Shown: positions 47,431 to 56,747 of the stretch, in pieces
How positions within the stretch are numbered: the stretch's first letter is position 1
Layout: the number at the start of each line of letters is the position of its first letter
Assembly (NCBI RefSeq): GCF_024172085.1
Contig: NZ_JAMZDZ010000001.1
Span: 930,001 to 994,000, forward strand
Origin: Hamadaea flava
Lineage (GTDB): Bacteria; Actinomycetota; Actinomycetes; Mycobacteriales; Micromonosporaceae
Direction of reading: 5' to 3'
Length of the DNA: 64,000 nt
Position numbers and translations under genes: made by a program
The notes under the pieces: model-generated
The model's input: the letters and a program-made list of their open reading frames with translations, nothing else
What the model was told of the DNA's origin: nothing
Database searches by the model: none

Positions 47431-48222
47431 TCAGGGTTTGTGGGCGACGAGGAAGATGCGGCGGAAGGGGAAGGGCACCACGTCCCGCCGCACCGGGTAC
47501 GCCTTGGCGAGGCGGTCCTGCAGCTGATCGCGGAACCGGCTCCAGTCCGCCGGGCGGTCGGCCAGAGCGGCCCGGACCGGCCGCAGCGCGGTCCCCTCCA
47601 TCCAGGCCAGCACCGGGTGCGGCCCGTCCGGCCGGACCGGCAGCAGATGCAGGTACGTCGTCTCCCACACGTCGACGTCGCAGCCGGCCTCCAGCAGGTC
47701 GCCGGCGTACTCGGCGGGTTCCCACACCGCCGCGCCGTCGCGCAGCCCCTCGATCCGCCCGGCCCATTCCGGGCTGGCCGACAGTTCGCGCAGCAGCTGA
47801 TGCGACGGCGCTTCGAAGTTCCCGGGCACCTGGAAGGCCAGCCACGCCCCCGTACGCACCGCTGCGGCCCACGAGCGCAGCAGCTGGCGATGGCCGGGGA
47901 CCCACTGCAGGACGGCGTTGCCGACGATCACGTCCACGTCTTCGGGCGGCGTCCAGGTGGACACGTCGCCGACGGCGAACGCGACCTTCCCGGACCGCGC
48001 CTCGGGCAGGGACGACGCCGAGTCGATCATCTCGGCGGACGAGTCAAGGCCCTCGATCCGTGCATCGGGCCAGCGCTGGGACAAGGTCACCGTCAAGTTG
48101 CCAGGACCGCAACCAAGGTCCACGATGTGGGCAGGCGCGTGACTCCCAACACGTGCCAGAAGATCATGAAATGGGCGAGATCGTTCGTCTCCGTACCGCT
48201 GATACACCCGGGGGTCCCACAT
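47431..48222 (-). CDS. tam: Trans-aconitate 2-methyltransferase
   Basis: A 263-residue SAM-dependent methyltransferase. MWDPRVYQRYGDERSRPFHD is the usual Tam start, followed by VDLGCGPGNLT (about 34-44) for SAM binding and GNAVLQWVPGH (about 98-108). It methylates trans-aconitate, a side product that inhibits aconitase. ATG 48222 has GGGAG eight bases upstream. It is divergent from the sugar ABC operon with a 201 bp spacer. Confidence 0.9.
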   Translation of the reverse strand: MWDPRVYQRYGDERSRPFHDLLARVGSHAPAHIVDLGCGPGNLTVTLSQRWPDARIEGLDSSAEMIDSASSLPEARSGKVAFAVGDVSTWTPPEDVDVIVGNAVLQWVPGHRQLLRSWAAAVRTGAWLAFQVPGNFEAPSHQLLRELSASPEWAGRIEGLRDGAAVWEPAEYAGDLLEAGCDVDVWETTYLHLLPVRPDGPHPVLAWMEGTALRPVRAALADRPADWSRFRDQLQDRLAKAYPVRRDVVPFPFRRIFLVAHKP

Positions 48223-48423
48223 TGTGCACGCTCCCACGCAGTATTTAGAAAACCGTACGTCCGTCTTGTTTAACGATAACCGAGGTCACAGCGGGCTCAC
48301 GAGTGGGTTTCCGAATCGTTACGAAGCCCGCTACGCCCCGGCTCTAGACGTAAACCGACGGTAAGGGATTGCATGATCCGATCAGGTCGTGCAAGAACCC
48401 AGCAGGGTGAGAAGGAGATGTCC

Positions 48424-49764
48424 ATGGCATCAGCCAGGCGGCGTTCATTCGTGGCGCTCGTCGCGGCAGCCGGGCTCACGCTCGGCGGACTCGCGGCGTG
48501 CAACTCCGGCGAGAAGTCCAGCGACAATTTGGACAAGCCGGAGTGCGCGGCATTCAAGGACTACACAGGAATCGCCGGTAAGACCGTCAGCGTCTACACG
48601 TCGATCCGGGACGCCGAGGCCGACCTGCTTCAGCAGTCCTGGAAGCAGTGGGCCGACTGCACCGGCGTCAAGATCGACTATGAGGGCAACGGCGACTTCG
48701 AGGCCCAGCTCCAGGTACGCGTACAGGGCGGCAACGCGCCCGACATCGCGTTCATCCCCCAGCCCGGTCTGCTGTCGAAGCTGGCCAAGGCCGGGAACCT
48801 GAAGCCGGCCGCCGAGAAGACGCAGGCGATGGCCACGCAGAACTACTCGGGCGACTGGCTGAAGTACGCGACGGTCGACGGCAAGCTCTACGGCGCGCCG
48901 CTGGGCTCGAACGTGAAGTCGTTCGTCTGGTACTCGCCGAAGATGTTCAAGGACAAGGGCTGGACCATCCCCACCTCCTGGGACGAGCTGATCTCGCTGA
49001 GCGACAAGATCGCCGCCACCGGCATCAAGCCGTGGTGCGCCGGCATCGAGTCCGGCAGCGCGACCGGCTGGCCGGCCACCGACTGGATCGAGGACGTCCT
49101 CCTGCGTGACCAGGGCCCGGACGTCTACGACCAGTGGGTCGCGCACAGCATCCCGTTCAACGACCCGAAGATCGTCTCGGCGGTCGACAAGGTCGGCTCG
49201 ATCCTCAAGAACGACAAGTACGTCAACGGCGGCCTCGGCGGCGTGAAGTCCATCGCGACCACCTCCTTCCAGGCCGGCGGCACGCCGATCACGACCGGCA
49301 AGTGCGCGCTGCACCGCCAGGCGTCGTTCTACGCCAACCAGTGGCCGCAGGGCACCAAGGTGGCCGAGGACGGCGACGTGTTCGCGTTCTACTTCCCGGC
49401 GGTCGACCCGTCGAAGAAGCCGGTGCTGGGCGCGGGCGAGTTCACCGCGATCTTCGACGACCGGCCCGAGGTGCAGGCCTTCCAGACCTACCTGGCCAGC
49501 GCGGAGCACGCGAACTCGCGGGCGAAGCTGGGCAACTGGGTCTCCGCCAACAAGGGCCTGGACATCGCGAACGTCGCCAACCCGATCGACAAGAAGTCGG
49601 TCGAGATCCTGAAGGACTCCTCGACGGTGTTCCGCTTCGACGGTTCGGACCTCATGCCGGCCTCGGTCGGCGCGGGCTCGTTCTGGAAGGGCATGACCGA
49701 CTGGATCAACGGCAAGAGCACCAAGGACTCGCTGGACTACATCGAGAACAGCTGGCCGAAGTGA
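48424..49764 (+). CDS. Sugar ABC transporter substrate-binding lipoprotein
   Basis: A 446-residue family 1 extracellular solute-binding protein. The leader ends in GGLAACNSG (lipidated Cys about 26). Aromatic-rich segments such as SFVWYSPKMFKDKGWTIP and WDELISLSDKIAATGIKPW (about 175-194) form the usual sugar-binding lobes. AAGGAG lies six bases before ATG 48424; an ATG two codons upstream is too close to it. A stem-loop follows the gene before the permeases, which usually gives higher expression of the binding protein. Confidence 0.9.
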   Translation: MASARRRSFVALVAAAGLTLGGLAACNSGEKSSDNLDKPECAAFKDYTGIAGKTVSVYTSIRDAEADLLQQSWKQWADCTGVKIDYEGNGDFEAQLQVRVQGGNAPDIAFIPQPGLLSKLAKAGNLKPAAEKTQAMATQNYSGDWLKYATVDGKLYGAPLGSNVKSFVWYSPKMFKDKGWTIPTSWDELISLSDKIAATGIKPWCAGIESGSATGWPATDWIEDVLLRDQGPDVYDQWVAHSIPFNDPKIVSAVDKVGSILKNDKYVNGGLGGVKSIATTSFQAGGTPITTGKCALHRQASFYANQWPQGTKVAEDGDVFAFYFPAVDPSKKPVLGAGEFTAIFDDRPEVQAFQTYLASAEHANSRAKLGNWVSANKGLDIANVANPIDKKSVEILKDSSTVFRFDGSDLMPASVGAGSFWKGMTDWINGKSTKDSLDYIENSWPK

Positions 49765-49810
49765 TCCTGGGTCACGACGACCCGTCGTGACCGTGACGAC
49801 ATCGACACCA

Positions 49811-49845
49811 GCCGGAGCTCCGTCCGCATCGGACGGGGCTCCGGC
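49811..49845 (+). terminator. Intercistronic hairpin between binding protein and permeases
   Basis: 16-nt arms (49811-49826, 49830-49845) with one G-T pair close on CAT. No U-tract follows. Within an operon such hairpins protect the upstream mRNA or cut read-through, giving excess binding protein over permease. Confidence 0.65.
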
Positions 49846-49881
49846 CGCCCACCGGCCCTGTGGGGCACACCGGGAGATCAG

Positions 49882-50868
49882 ATGGATTTCAGCAACGAAC
49901 CACCGAAACTCTTAGAGCTGCTCTACGGCGTCATCGGCTTCCTGGCCGTGGTCGGCCTGTTGTTGTTCGTGCTCGACAAGCTGCCGATGCGCAAGGACCG
50001 GTGGGTCGCCCTGACCTTCCTGTTCCCCGCCGGCCTTCTGCTCACCATCGGCCTGATCGTCCCGGCCATCCGCACGTTCATCCTGTCGTTCACCAAGCCC
50101 GACATCGCCAACCCGGGCCAGAACAAGTTCGCGGGATTCGAGAACTACGTCTGGATGTTCACCGAGCCGGAGTCCCGGCACACCCTGCTGAACACGCTGC
50201 TGTGGGTGGTGCTGGTCCCGACGGTGTCGACCGCGGTCGGGCTGATCTACTCCGTGCTGGTCGACCGCTCGCGCGGGGAGGCCTTCGCGAAGTCGCTGAT
50301 CTTCATGCCGATGGCGATCTCATTCGTCGGCGCCGGCATCATCTGGAAGTTCATCTACGAGTACCGCCCCGAGGACGAGCAGCAGCTCGGCCTGCTCAAC
50401 CAGATCGTGGTGTGGCTGGGCGGCAGCCCTCAGCAGTGGCTGCTCAAGGGCCCGTGGAACACGCTGTTCCTGATCGTCGTGCTGATCTGGATCCAGGCCG
50501 GCTTCGCGATGGTCGTCCTGTCCGCCGCGATCAAGGCGATCCCCGCCGAGATCGTCGAGGCGGCCCGCCTGGACGGCGTCACGCCCTGGCAGATGTTCTG
50601 GCGGGTCACCGTCCCCAGCATCCGGCCGGCCCTCGTCGTCGTCCTCGTCACCATCACGATCGGCACCCTCAAGGTCTTCGACATCGTCCGCGCGATGACC
50701 GGCGGCAACTTCGGGACCAGCGTCCTGGCGTACGACATGTACAACTGGGCGTTCCCGTTCGACAACACCGGACGAGGCTCGACGCTGGCCGTCTTCCTCT
50801 TCCTGCTCGTCACGCCGATCGTGATCTACCAGATCCGCAACCTCCGCCAGCAGAGGGAGATCCGATGA
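49882..50868 (+). CDS. Sugar ABC transporter permease 1 (MalF/LacF-type)
   Basis: A 328-residue permease with about seven helices. The EAA loop reads EAARLDGVTPWQMFWRVTVP (about 231-250). It has an extra N-terminal helix before the MalF-like core (ALTFLFPAGLLLTIGLIVPA, about 43-62). GGGAGATCAG precedes the ATG. Overlaps the next gene in an ATGA junction. No ATPase gene is present; in actinobacteria a shared MsiK-type ATPase often serves such transporters. Confidence 0.9.
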   Translation: MDFSNEPPKLLELLYGVIGFLAVVGLLLFVLDKLPMRKDRWVALTFLFPAGLLLTIGLIVPAIRTFILSFTKPDIANPGQNKFAGFENYVWMFTEPESRHTLLNTLLWVVLVPTVSTAVGLIYSVLVDRSRGEAFAKSLIFMPMAISFVGAGIIWKFIYEYRPEDEQQLGLLNQIVVWLGGSPQQWLLKGPWNTLFLIVVLIWIQAGFAMVVLSAAIKAIPAEIVEAARLDGVTPWQMFWRVTVPSIRPALVVVLVTITIGTLKVFDIVRAMTGGNFGTSVLAYDMYNWAFPFDNTGRGSTLAVFLFLLVTPIVIYQIRNLRQQREIR

Positions 50869-51836
50869 CCGTCGTACCGCCTGCCGTCGCCAGCGGCGAG
50901 ACCGAGGTCGCGCCGAGCGATCAGGGCGGCGTGGCCAAGCGCGTCGGCAAGAAGCTGACCAGCCGCACCGCCACCGTCGTCTCGATCGTCATCGCTCTGG
51001 TGTGGACGATCCCGACGTTCGGTCTGTTCATCTCCTCGTTCCGGCCGGAGAACGACATCAAGGGCAACGGCTGGTGGAACTTCTTCACCAGTCCCAGCTT
51101 CACCCTGGAGAACTACCAGGAGGTGCTGTTCGGCACGTCCAACGTCAACGGGCGGCTGGCCAGCTACTTCATCAACTCGATCGTGATCACGATCCCGTCG
51201 GTGCTGTTCCCGGTGTTCTTCTGCAGCCTGGCCGCGTACGCGCTGGCCTGGCTGAACTTCAAGGGCCGGGATTGGATCTACATCGGCATCTTCGCGTTGC
51301 AGATCGTGCCGCTGCAGATGGCGCTGGTTCCGCTGCTCAGCTTCTTCAGCCGGGGCGTGACCATCGGCGGCGTGAACATCATGCCCGCCTGGCATCTCGA
51401 GGGGCCGGACAAGTTCATCCAGGTCTGGTTCGCCCACACCTGCTTCGCCCTGCCGCTCGGCATCTTCCTGCTGCACAACTTCATGTCCGAGCTGCCGCGC
51501 GATCTGATCGAGGCGGCCAAGGTGGACGGCGCCAGCCATCCGAAGATCTTCCGCAGCGTGGTGCTGCCGTTGATCGTGCCGGCCCTGGCCAGCTTCGCGA
51601 TCTTCCAGTTCCTCTGGGTGTGGAACGACCTGCTCGTGGCGCTCATCTTCGCGGGCGGCAATCAACGCACCGCGCCGCTGACCGTGCGCCTGGCCGAGAT
51701 GGCCGGTACGCGGGGCAACGAATGGCAGCGCCTGACCTCGGGCGCGTTCATCTCGATCGTCGTACCGCTGATCGTCTTCCTGTCGTTGCAGCGCTACTTC
51801 GTCCGTGGCCTGCTCGCGGGCTCGGTCAAGGGCTGA
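50865..51836 (+). CDS. Sugar ABC transporter permease 2 (MalG-type)
   Basis: A 323-residue permease with an N-terminal cytoplasmic extension (about 1-35) and six helices. The EAA loop is IEAAKVDGASHPKIFRSVVL (about 223-242). The RYFVRGLLAGSVKG C-terminus is typical of MalG-type permeases. It ends the operon; a 14 bp stem-loop separates it from convergent glpK. Confidence 0.9.
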   Translation: MTVVPPAVASGETEVAPSDQGGVAKRVGKKLTSRTATVVSIVIALVWTIPTFGLFISSFRPENDIKGNGWWNFFTSPSFTLENYQEVLFGTSNVNGRLASYFINSIVITIPSVLFPVFFCSLAAYALAWLNFKGRDWIYIGIFALQIVPLQMALVPLLSFFSRGVTIGGVNIMPAWHLEGPDKFIQVWFAHTCFALPLGIFLLHNFMSELPRDLIEAAKVDGASHPKIFRSVVLPLIVPALASFAIFQFLWVWNDLLVALIFAGGNQRTAPLTVRLAEMAGTRGNEWQRLTSGAFISIVVPLIVFLSLQRYFVRGLLAGSVKG

Positions 51837-51843
51837 TCTCGCG

Positions 51844-51878
51844 GACCTGTCCCGCCCCGTACGCGGGCGGGACAGGTC
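51844..51878. terminator. Bidirectional terminator between sugar permease and glpK
   Basis: Perfect 14 bp stem GACCTGTCCCGCCC/GGGCGGGACAGGTC with a 7-nt loop, fitted between the two convergent stop codons. No U-tract. Confidence 0.8.
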
Positions 51879-51879
51879 G

Positions 51880-53364
51880 CTAGACCCAAGCCAGGGTGCG
51901 CTGCACCGCTTTACGCCACTGGGCCAGCTCCCGATCGCGTACCCCTGCGTCCATGGCGGGAGTCCAGCGGGCCGAGACCGTCCACTGTGACCGGAGCGTC
52001 GCGAGATCGGGCCAGTAGCCCACCGCGAGCCCGGCGCCGTACGCCGCCCCGAGACTGGTCGTCTCCGCGACCGCGGGCCGCACGACCTCGACGTCGAGCA
52101 CGTCCGACTGGAACTGCATGAGCAGCTCGTTGGCGGTCATTCCGCCGTCGACCCGCAGTTGCGACAGGCTGCTGCCCTGCCAGTCCTGGAGCATCGCGTC
52201 GACGACCTCGCGGGTCTGCCAGGCGGTCGCCTCCAGTACCGCGCGGGCGATGTGGCCCTTGGTGACGTAGCCGGTGAGCCCGGCGAGGACCCCGCGTGCG
52301 TCCGAACGCCAGTGCGGCGCGAACAGTCCCGCGAACGCCGGGACCAGGTAGCACCCGCCGTTGTCGGGCACGCTGGCCGCCAGCGCCTCGATCTCCTCGG
52401 CCGAGCGGATGAGGCCGAGGTTGTCGCGCAGCCACTGCACCAGCGAGCCGGTGACCGCGATCGACCCCTCCAGCGCGTACGCGGCCGGGCCGGTGCCGAT
52501 CTGGTAGCCGACCGTCGTGAGCAGCCCGTGCGTGGAGGCGACCGGCCGGGTGCCGGTGTTGAGCAGCAGGAAGCTGCCGGTGCCGTAGGTGCACTTGGCC
52601 TCGCCGGGCGAGAAGCACGTCTGGCCGAACAGCGCCGCCTGCTGATCGCCGAGCGCCGCCGCCACCGGTACGCCCGCCAGCTCGCCCCGCGCCTCGCCGT
52701 AGACCTCCACGGACGGGCGGATCTCCGGGAGCATCGCGCGCGGGATGCCCATGGCCTTGACGATGTCGTCGTCCCAGTCGAGCGTCGCGAGATTCATCAG
52801 CAGCGTACGGCTGGCGTTGGTGACGTCGGTCAGATGCCGGCCGCCCTTCGGCCCGCCGGTCAGGTTCCAGATGAGCCAGGAGTCGACCGTGCCGAACAGC
52901 ACCTCCCCCGCCTCGGCGCGCGCCCGCAACCCCGGTACGTGATCGAGCAGCCAGCGCAGCTTCGGTCCGGCGAAATAGGTCGCCAGCGGCAGCCCGGTCT
53001 GCGCCCGGAACACCTCCGGCGCGCCGAACTCCTTCAGCAGCGAGTCCGTACGCGTGTCCTGCCAGACGATCGCGTTGTGCACGGGGCGGCCCGTCAGCCG
53101 GTCCCAGACGATCGTGGTCTCCCGCTGGTTGGTGATGCCGACGGCGTCGAGGTCGGAGCGGGTGAGCCCGGCGCGGTCCAGCGCCCCGCTCACCACCCGG
53201 CGCACGTTGGCCCAGATCTCCTCCGGATCGTGCTCGACCCAGCCCGGCTGCGGGAAGATCTGCTCGTGCTCGTGCTGGTCGACGGCGACGACCTGGCCCT
53301 CGGCGTCGAAGACGATGCACCGGGAGGAGGTCGTGCCCTGATCGATGGCTGCGACATACCGCAC
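51880..53364 (-). CDS. glpK: Glycerol kinase
   Basis: A 494-residue FGGY-family kinase making glycerol 3-phosphate. [20 protein letters not shown] (about 3-22) is the phosphate 1 motif. [20 protein letters not shown] (about 76-95), [12 protein letters not shown] (about 261-272) and [20 protein letters not shown] (about 400-419) are diagnostic. GTG at 53364 has a weak AGG. No glpF or glpD is adjacent. Convergent with the sugar ABC operon; whether that transporter carries glycerol or a glycoside cannot be told. Confidence 0.95.
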   Translation of the reverse strand: MRYVAAIDQGTTSSRCIVFDAEGQVVAVDQHEHEQIFPQPGWVEHDPEEIWANVRRVVSGALDRAGLTRSDLDAVGITNQRETTIVWDRLTGRPVHNAIVWQDTRTDSLLKEFGAPEVFRAQTGLPLATYFAGPKLRWLLDHVPGLRARAEAGEVLFGTVDSWLIWNLTGGPKGGRHLTDVTNASRTLLMNLATLDWDDDIVKAMGIPRAMLPEIRPSVEVYGEARGELAGVPVAAALGDQQAALFGQTCFSPGEAKCTYGTGSFLLLNTGTRPVASTHGLLTTVGYQIGTGPAAYALEGSIAVTGSLVQWLRDNLGLIRSAEEIEALAASVPDNGGCYLVPAFAGLFAPHWRSDARGVLAGLTGYVTKGHIARAVLEATAWQTREVVDAMLQDWQGSSLSQLRVDGGMTANELLMQFQSDVLDVEVVRPAVAETTSLGAAYGAGLAVGYWPDLATLRSQWTVSARWTPAMDAGVRDRELAQWRKAVQRTLAWV

Positions 53365-53404
53365 GCGATGAGGTTACCTGCCCGATTCTGCGCGACCGCG
53401 TTCG

Positions 53405-53509
53405 CGGCAGATCACGGTTACGCATGCTTCCCGCGCCCAAGATCACCTGCGGATCACGGTTACGCATGCTTCCCGCGCCCAAGATCACATGGCTATCCGT
53501 GATCTGCCG
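53405..53509. repeat. GATC element, family II copy 1, with 42 bp internal duplication
   Basis: The outer arms CGGCAGATCACGG and CCGTGATCTGCCG are inverted (19 of 22 bases pair). Inside, a 37-nt segment beginning GATCACGGTTACGCATGCTT is present twice in direct orientation (53410-53446, 53452-53488; period 42). It lies between divergent glpK and the TetR gene, the only divergent location in the set, so it is not simply a terminator. Confidence 0.88.
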
Positions 53510-53566
53510 GCCAAAGACGCCGTGGACAAGGGCCGTGACGCGTGCCATAGTTCTAGGTCACACGAC

Positions 53567-53582
53567 TGGGTCAGGTGACCCA
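53567..53582. promoter_or_regulatory. Operator candidate for the TetR-MFS-PLP-FAD operon
   Basis: Perfect dyad TGGGTCA-GG-TGACCCA, 17 bp upstream of the TetR ATG. A nearby GGTCAC (53556-53561) repeats part of the half-site. The position near the likely transcription start suits autorepression. Confidence 0.62.
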
Positions 53583-53599
53583 CTACGGAGGACGAGCGC

Positions 53600-54214
53600 A
53601 TGGCCCGGATGGCGGTGACCGAGCGGCGAGCCGCGCTGATCCAGGCGGCGCTGCGGGTGATCGCAGCCGACGGGGTCGCCGCCGCGACCACCCGGGCGAT
53701 CACCGCCGAGGCGGGCATGTCGCTGGCCAGCTTTCACTACGCCTTCCGGTCGCGGGACGAGCTGATCGCCGAGCTGATCCCGTACGTCGTGGAGCACGAG
53801 AGCCTCGCGGCCGAGCAGACGCTGGCGGTCGGCCACGATCTGCGGGAGACGATCCAGCGAGGTCTCCAGGGCTTCCTGGACCTCGTCGCCGCCGACCCGG
53901 CGCGGGAACAGGCGATGTTCGAACTCTCCCTCTACGCGCTGCGGACCGAGGAACTGCACGAGGCTGCCAAGGCCCAGTACGCCAGTTACTACAAGGCGGC
54001 CGAAGGCATTGTCGAGGCGGCCGCCCAGCTGACCGGCCGGACGTGGAGCCGCCCGGCGAGCGAGATCGCCCAGATCGTCGTCACCCTGACCGACGGGCTA
54101 ACCCTCGGCTGGCTGGTGCATCGCGACCGCGCCGCCACCCAGCCCATCCTCGACTTCGCCGCGGACGCGATCGCCGCGCTCGCGGACCCCCTCGACACCT
54201 CGGAGCCGGCATGA
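53600..54214 (+). CDS. TetR-family repressor of a four-gene operon
   Basis: A 204-residue regulator. The HTH is about 30-50 (TRAITAEAGMSLASFHYAFR). The C-terminal helical domain is the ligand pocket. GGAGGACG lies before the ATG. It shares an ATGA junction with the MFS gene, and each later gene in the operon is coupled in the same way. It most likely represses its own operon through the dyad at 53567; the ligand may be the transporter's or enzymes' substrate. Confidence 0.88.
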   Translation: MARMAVTERRAALIQAALRVIAADGVAAATTRAITAEAGMSLASFHYAFRSRDELIAELIPYVVEHESLAAEQTLAVGHDLRETIQRGLQGFLDLVAADPAREQAMFELSLYALRTEELHEAAKAQYASYYKAAEGIVEAAAQLTGRTWSRPASEIAQIVVTLTDGLTLGWLVHRDRAATQPILDFAADAIAALADPLDTSEPA

Positions 54215-55539
54215 GCGAGACGCTCGCCGAAAGACCCGCTGTCTTCACCGAACCCGACAAGCCGGTCACGGGCCGCTGGGTCGGCCTGTTCGGGCTGGCC
54301 TGGCTGGGCATCTGGATGGCCCAGCTGACCCCCGTCCAACTGCTGCTGCCCGAGCAGGTCGAGGCCCAGCGCCCGGCCACGGACTGGGTCGGCAGCGTCA
54401 TGGCGTTCGGCGTCATCTCCGGCGTCGCCGGGTTGTTCGCCCTGGTCGCGTACCCGTTGACGGGGGCCCTGTCGGACCGCACGACGTCCCGCTTCGGTCG
54501 CCGCCGTCCGTGGATCGCCCTCGGCGCCCTGCTCTTCGCGGTGTCGCTCGTCGTCCTCGGAACCCAGACCGGCGTGGTCGCGGTCGGCGTCTGGTGGACG
54601 CTCGCGCTCATCGGCTTCTGCGTGCTCACCGCCGCGCTGACCGCCACGATCTCCGACCAGGTCCCGGTCGGCCAACGCGGGTTCGTCTCCGGCTGGATCT
54701 CCGCGCCGCAGGCCATCGGCACCATCCTCGGTCTGCTGCTGGTCACCACGATCTTCACGGGCCGGGTCCGCGGCTACACGACCGTCGCCGTCCTGCTGCT
54801 CGCGCTGGTCCTGCCTTTTCTCTTGCGTACGCCGGACGCAGCGCTCCGCCAGGGCGACCGGCCGGCGTCCAGCCTGCGAGGATTGCCCGGGCCGGCTACA
54901 GGTACGTACGCTGGCCGTGATCGCCGACGGCTTGCCGTCGGCGAGGTATTGCAGGGACTTTGGGTGTCACCGAAGCAGCACCCTGATTTCGGCTGGACGC
55001 TCCTGAGCCGGGTCCTGGTGAACCTGGGCAACGCCTTCGGCACCACGCTGCTGCTGTACTTCCTCAAGTATCACGTCCACGCGGCCGACCCGGACGGCTC
55101 GCTGCTGCTCCTCTCCGTGATCTACATGTTCTTCGTGATCGCCGCGTCGCTCTACCTCGGCCGGTTGTCCGACCGCCTGGGCCGCCGCAAGATCTTCGTG
55201 ATCACGGCGTCGGCCAGCCAGGCCCTGGCCGCCATCCTGCTGGCGGTCTTCCCGAACCTGACCGTCGCCACCGTGGGGGCCGGTCTGCTGGGGCTCGGCT
55301 ACGGCTGTTTCCTGTCCGTCGACCAGGCCCTGGCGACGCAGGTGCTGCCCGACCCGGCCACCCACGGCAAGGACCTCGGCATCATGAACATCGCGACGAC
55401 CGTGCCGCAGGCGGTCGCCCCGCTGGTCGGCGCGGCGATCGTCGCGTACGCGGGCGGGTTCGGCGTGCTGTACCTGATCGCCGGGATCACCTCGCTCGTC
55501 GGCGCGCTCTGCGTCGCACCCGTGAAAGGCGTCCGATGA
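54211..55539 (+). CDS. MFS transporter in the TetR/PLP/FAD operon
   Basis: A 442-residue, 12-helix transporter. Motif A-like GALSDRTTSRFGRRRPW (about 86-102) in the first half and GRLSDRLGRRKIF (about 318-330) in the second are clear. A central cytoplasmic loop (about 210-250) contains GPATGTYAGRDRRRLAVGEV, in which an exact 10 bp DNA hairpin (54922-54943) is embedded. The type recalls sugar/cation symporters. Substrate unknown. Coupled on both sides by ATGA junctions. Confidence 0.87.
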   Translation: MSETLAERPAVFTEPDKPVTGRWVGLFGLAWLGIWMAQLTPVQLLLPEQVEAQRPATDWVGSVMAFGVISGVAGLFALVAYPLTGALSDRTTSRFGRRRPWIALGALLFAVSLVVLGTQTGVVAVGVWWTLALIGFCVLTAALTATISDQVPVGQRGFVSGWISAPQAIGTILGLLLVTTIFTGRVRGYTTVAVLLLALVLPFLLRTPDAALRQGDRPASSLRGLPGPATGTYAGRDRRRLAVGEVLQGLWVSPKQHPDFGWTLLSRVLVNLGNAFGTTLLLYFLKYHVHAADPDGSLLLLSVIYMFFVIAASLYLGRLSDRLGRRKIFVITASASQALAAILLAVFPNLTVATVGAGLLGLGYGCFLSVDQALATQVLPDPATHGKDLGIMNIATTVPQAVAPLVGAAIVAYAGGFGVLYLIAGITSLVGALCVAPVKGVR

Positions 55540-56747
55540 TCGACCTGTCGTTGCCCGCAGCGCACCTGCCCGTGGACTGGCCCGAGGTCGACAAGGCGAC
55601 CGCCGACCTCGACCCTCCCTTCGGGACGGTCCACCTGGGAGCGCTGCGGCACAACGCACAGGACATGGTGCGCCGCGCTGGGCCTACCCCTATTCGGGTG
55701 GCGAGCAAGAGCATCCGCAGCCGCGAGCTGATCGCGGGCCTGCTGGCCCTGCCGGGCTATCGGGGTGTGCTGGCCTACACGCTGGCGGAGGCGATGTGGC
55801 TGGCCGTCACCCTCGACGACGTGGTGGTGGGCTACCCCACCGCGGACCGTGCGGCGCTGACGGAGCTTGCGCTGTCGCCGGAGCTGGCGGCCCGCGTGAC
55901 GCTGATGGTCGACTCGGTGGAACAGCTCGACTTCATCGACGCCGTGGTGCCGCAGCGTGAGCCGTTGCGGGTGTGCGTCGAGATCGACTCGTCGTACCGG
56001 TCGCGGCTGCTCGGCCATGTCGGGGTGTGGCGGTCGCCGATCCGGCAGGCGCCCGAGGCGGCCGCGCTGGCCCGCGAGATCGTCCGGCGGCCGGGCTTCA
56101 CGCTGGTCGGGATGATGGGCTACGAGGCGCAGATCGCCGGGCTGGGCAACGCTCCGCGCGGCAAGCCGCTCATGGGCCGGATCCTCCGGACCGTTCAGAA
56201 GCGATCGATGGCCGAGCTGATCGAGCGCCGGTCGGCCGCCGTCGCCGCCGTCCGCCGGCTGGCCGAGCTGGAGTTCGTCAACGGCGGCGGCACCGGCAGC
56301 CTGGAAGCGACCGCGTCCGACCCGTCGGTCACCGAGGTCACCGCCGGATCAGGACTGCTCGGGCCGCACCTGTTCGACAACTACGCGCACTTCCACCCGG
56401 CTCCGGCCGCCGCGTTCGCGCTCAGCGTCGTACGCCGTCCCGCGCCGGACCGGGTGACCCTGCTCGGTGGCGGCTGGATCGCCTCCGGCCCGCCTGGACC
56501 GGATCGGCTGCCCCAGCTCGTCTGGCCGGCCGGACTGTCCTACGTGGCCCGTGAAGCGGCCGGCGAGGTGCAGACGCCGGTGACCGGGGCGGCGGCCCGA
56601 TCGCTTCGGGTGGGCGACCGGGTCTGGCTCCGGCACACCAAGGCGGGCGAGGTGTGCGAGCACGTCGACGAGCTGTACATCGTGGACGGACCAGCCGTCG
56701 TGGGCGCGGTGCGGACGTATCGCGGCGAACGAAAGGTGTTCCTGTGA
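55536..56747 (+). CDS. Fold-type III PLP enzyme (alanine racemase-like/D-amino acid aldolase group)
   Basis: A 403-residue protein with an alanine-racemase-type N-terminal barrel and a D-serine-dehydratase/D-threonine-aldolase-like C-terminal domain. The PLP lysine is K58 in TPIRVASKSIRS. VNGGGTGSLEA (about 248-258) probably binds the cofactor phosphate. The C-terminal histidine in VWLRHTKAGEVCEHVDELYI with the Cys and His could bind zinc, as in D-serine dehydratase. I read it as an aldolase or deaminase acting on an unusual D-amino acid. Next gene is a flavin oxidase, coupled by GTGA. Confidence 0.82.
   Translation: MIDLSLPAAHLPVDWPEVDKATADLDPPFGTVHLGALRHNAQDMVRRAGPTPIRVASKSIRSRELIAGLLALPGYRGVLAYTLAEAMWLAVTLDDVVVGYPTADRAALTELALSPELAARVTLMVDSVEQLDFIDAVVPQREPLRVCVEIDSSYRSRLLGHVGVWRSPIRQAPEAAALAREIVRRPGFTLVGMMGYEAQIAGLGNAPRGKPLMGRILRTVQKRSMAELIERRSAAVAAVRRLAELEFVNGGGTGSLEATASDPSVTEVTAGSGLLGPHLFDNYAHFHPAPAAAFALSVVRRPAPDRVTLLGGGWIASGPPGPDRLPQLVWPAGLSYVAREAAGEVQTPVTGAAARSLRVGDRVWLRHTKAGEVCEHVDELYIVDGPAVVGAVRTYRGERKVFL

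Noticed and set aside
53410-53488. CRISPR-like direct repeats
   Set aside because: Only two copies with a 5-nt spacer and no cas genes; it is a duplicated palindrome segment. The 17-27 bp tandem arrays also lack spacers.
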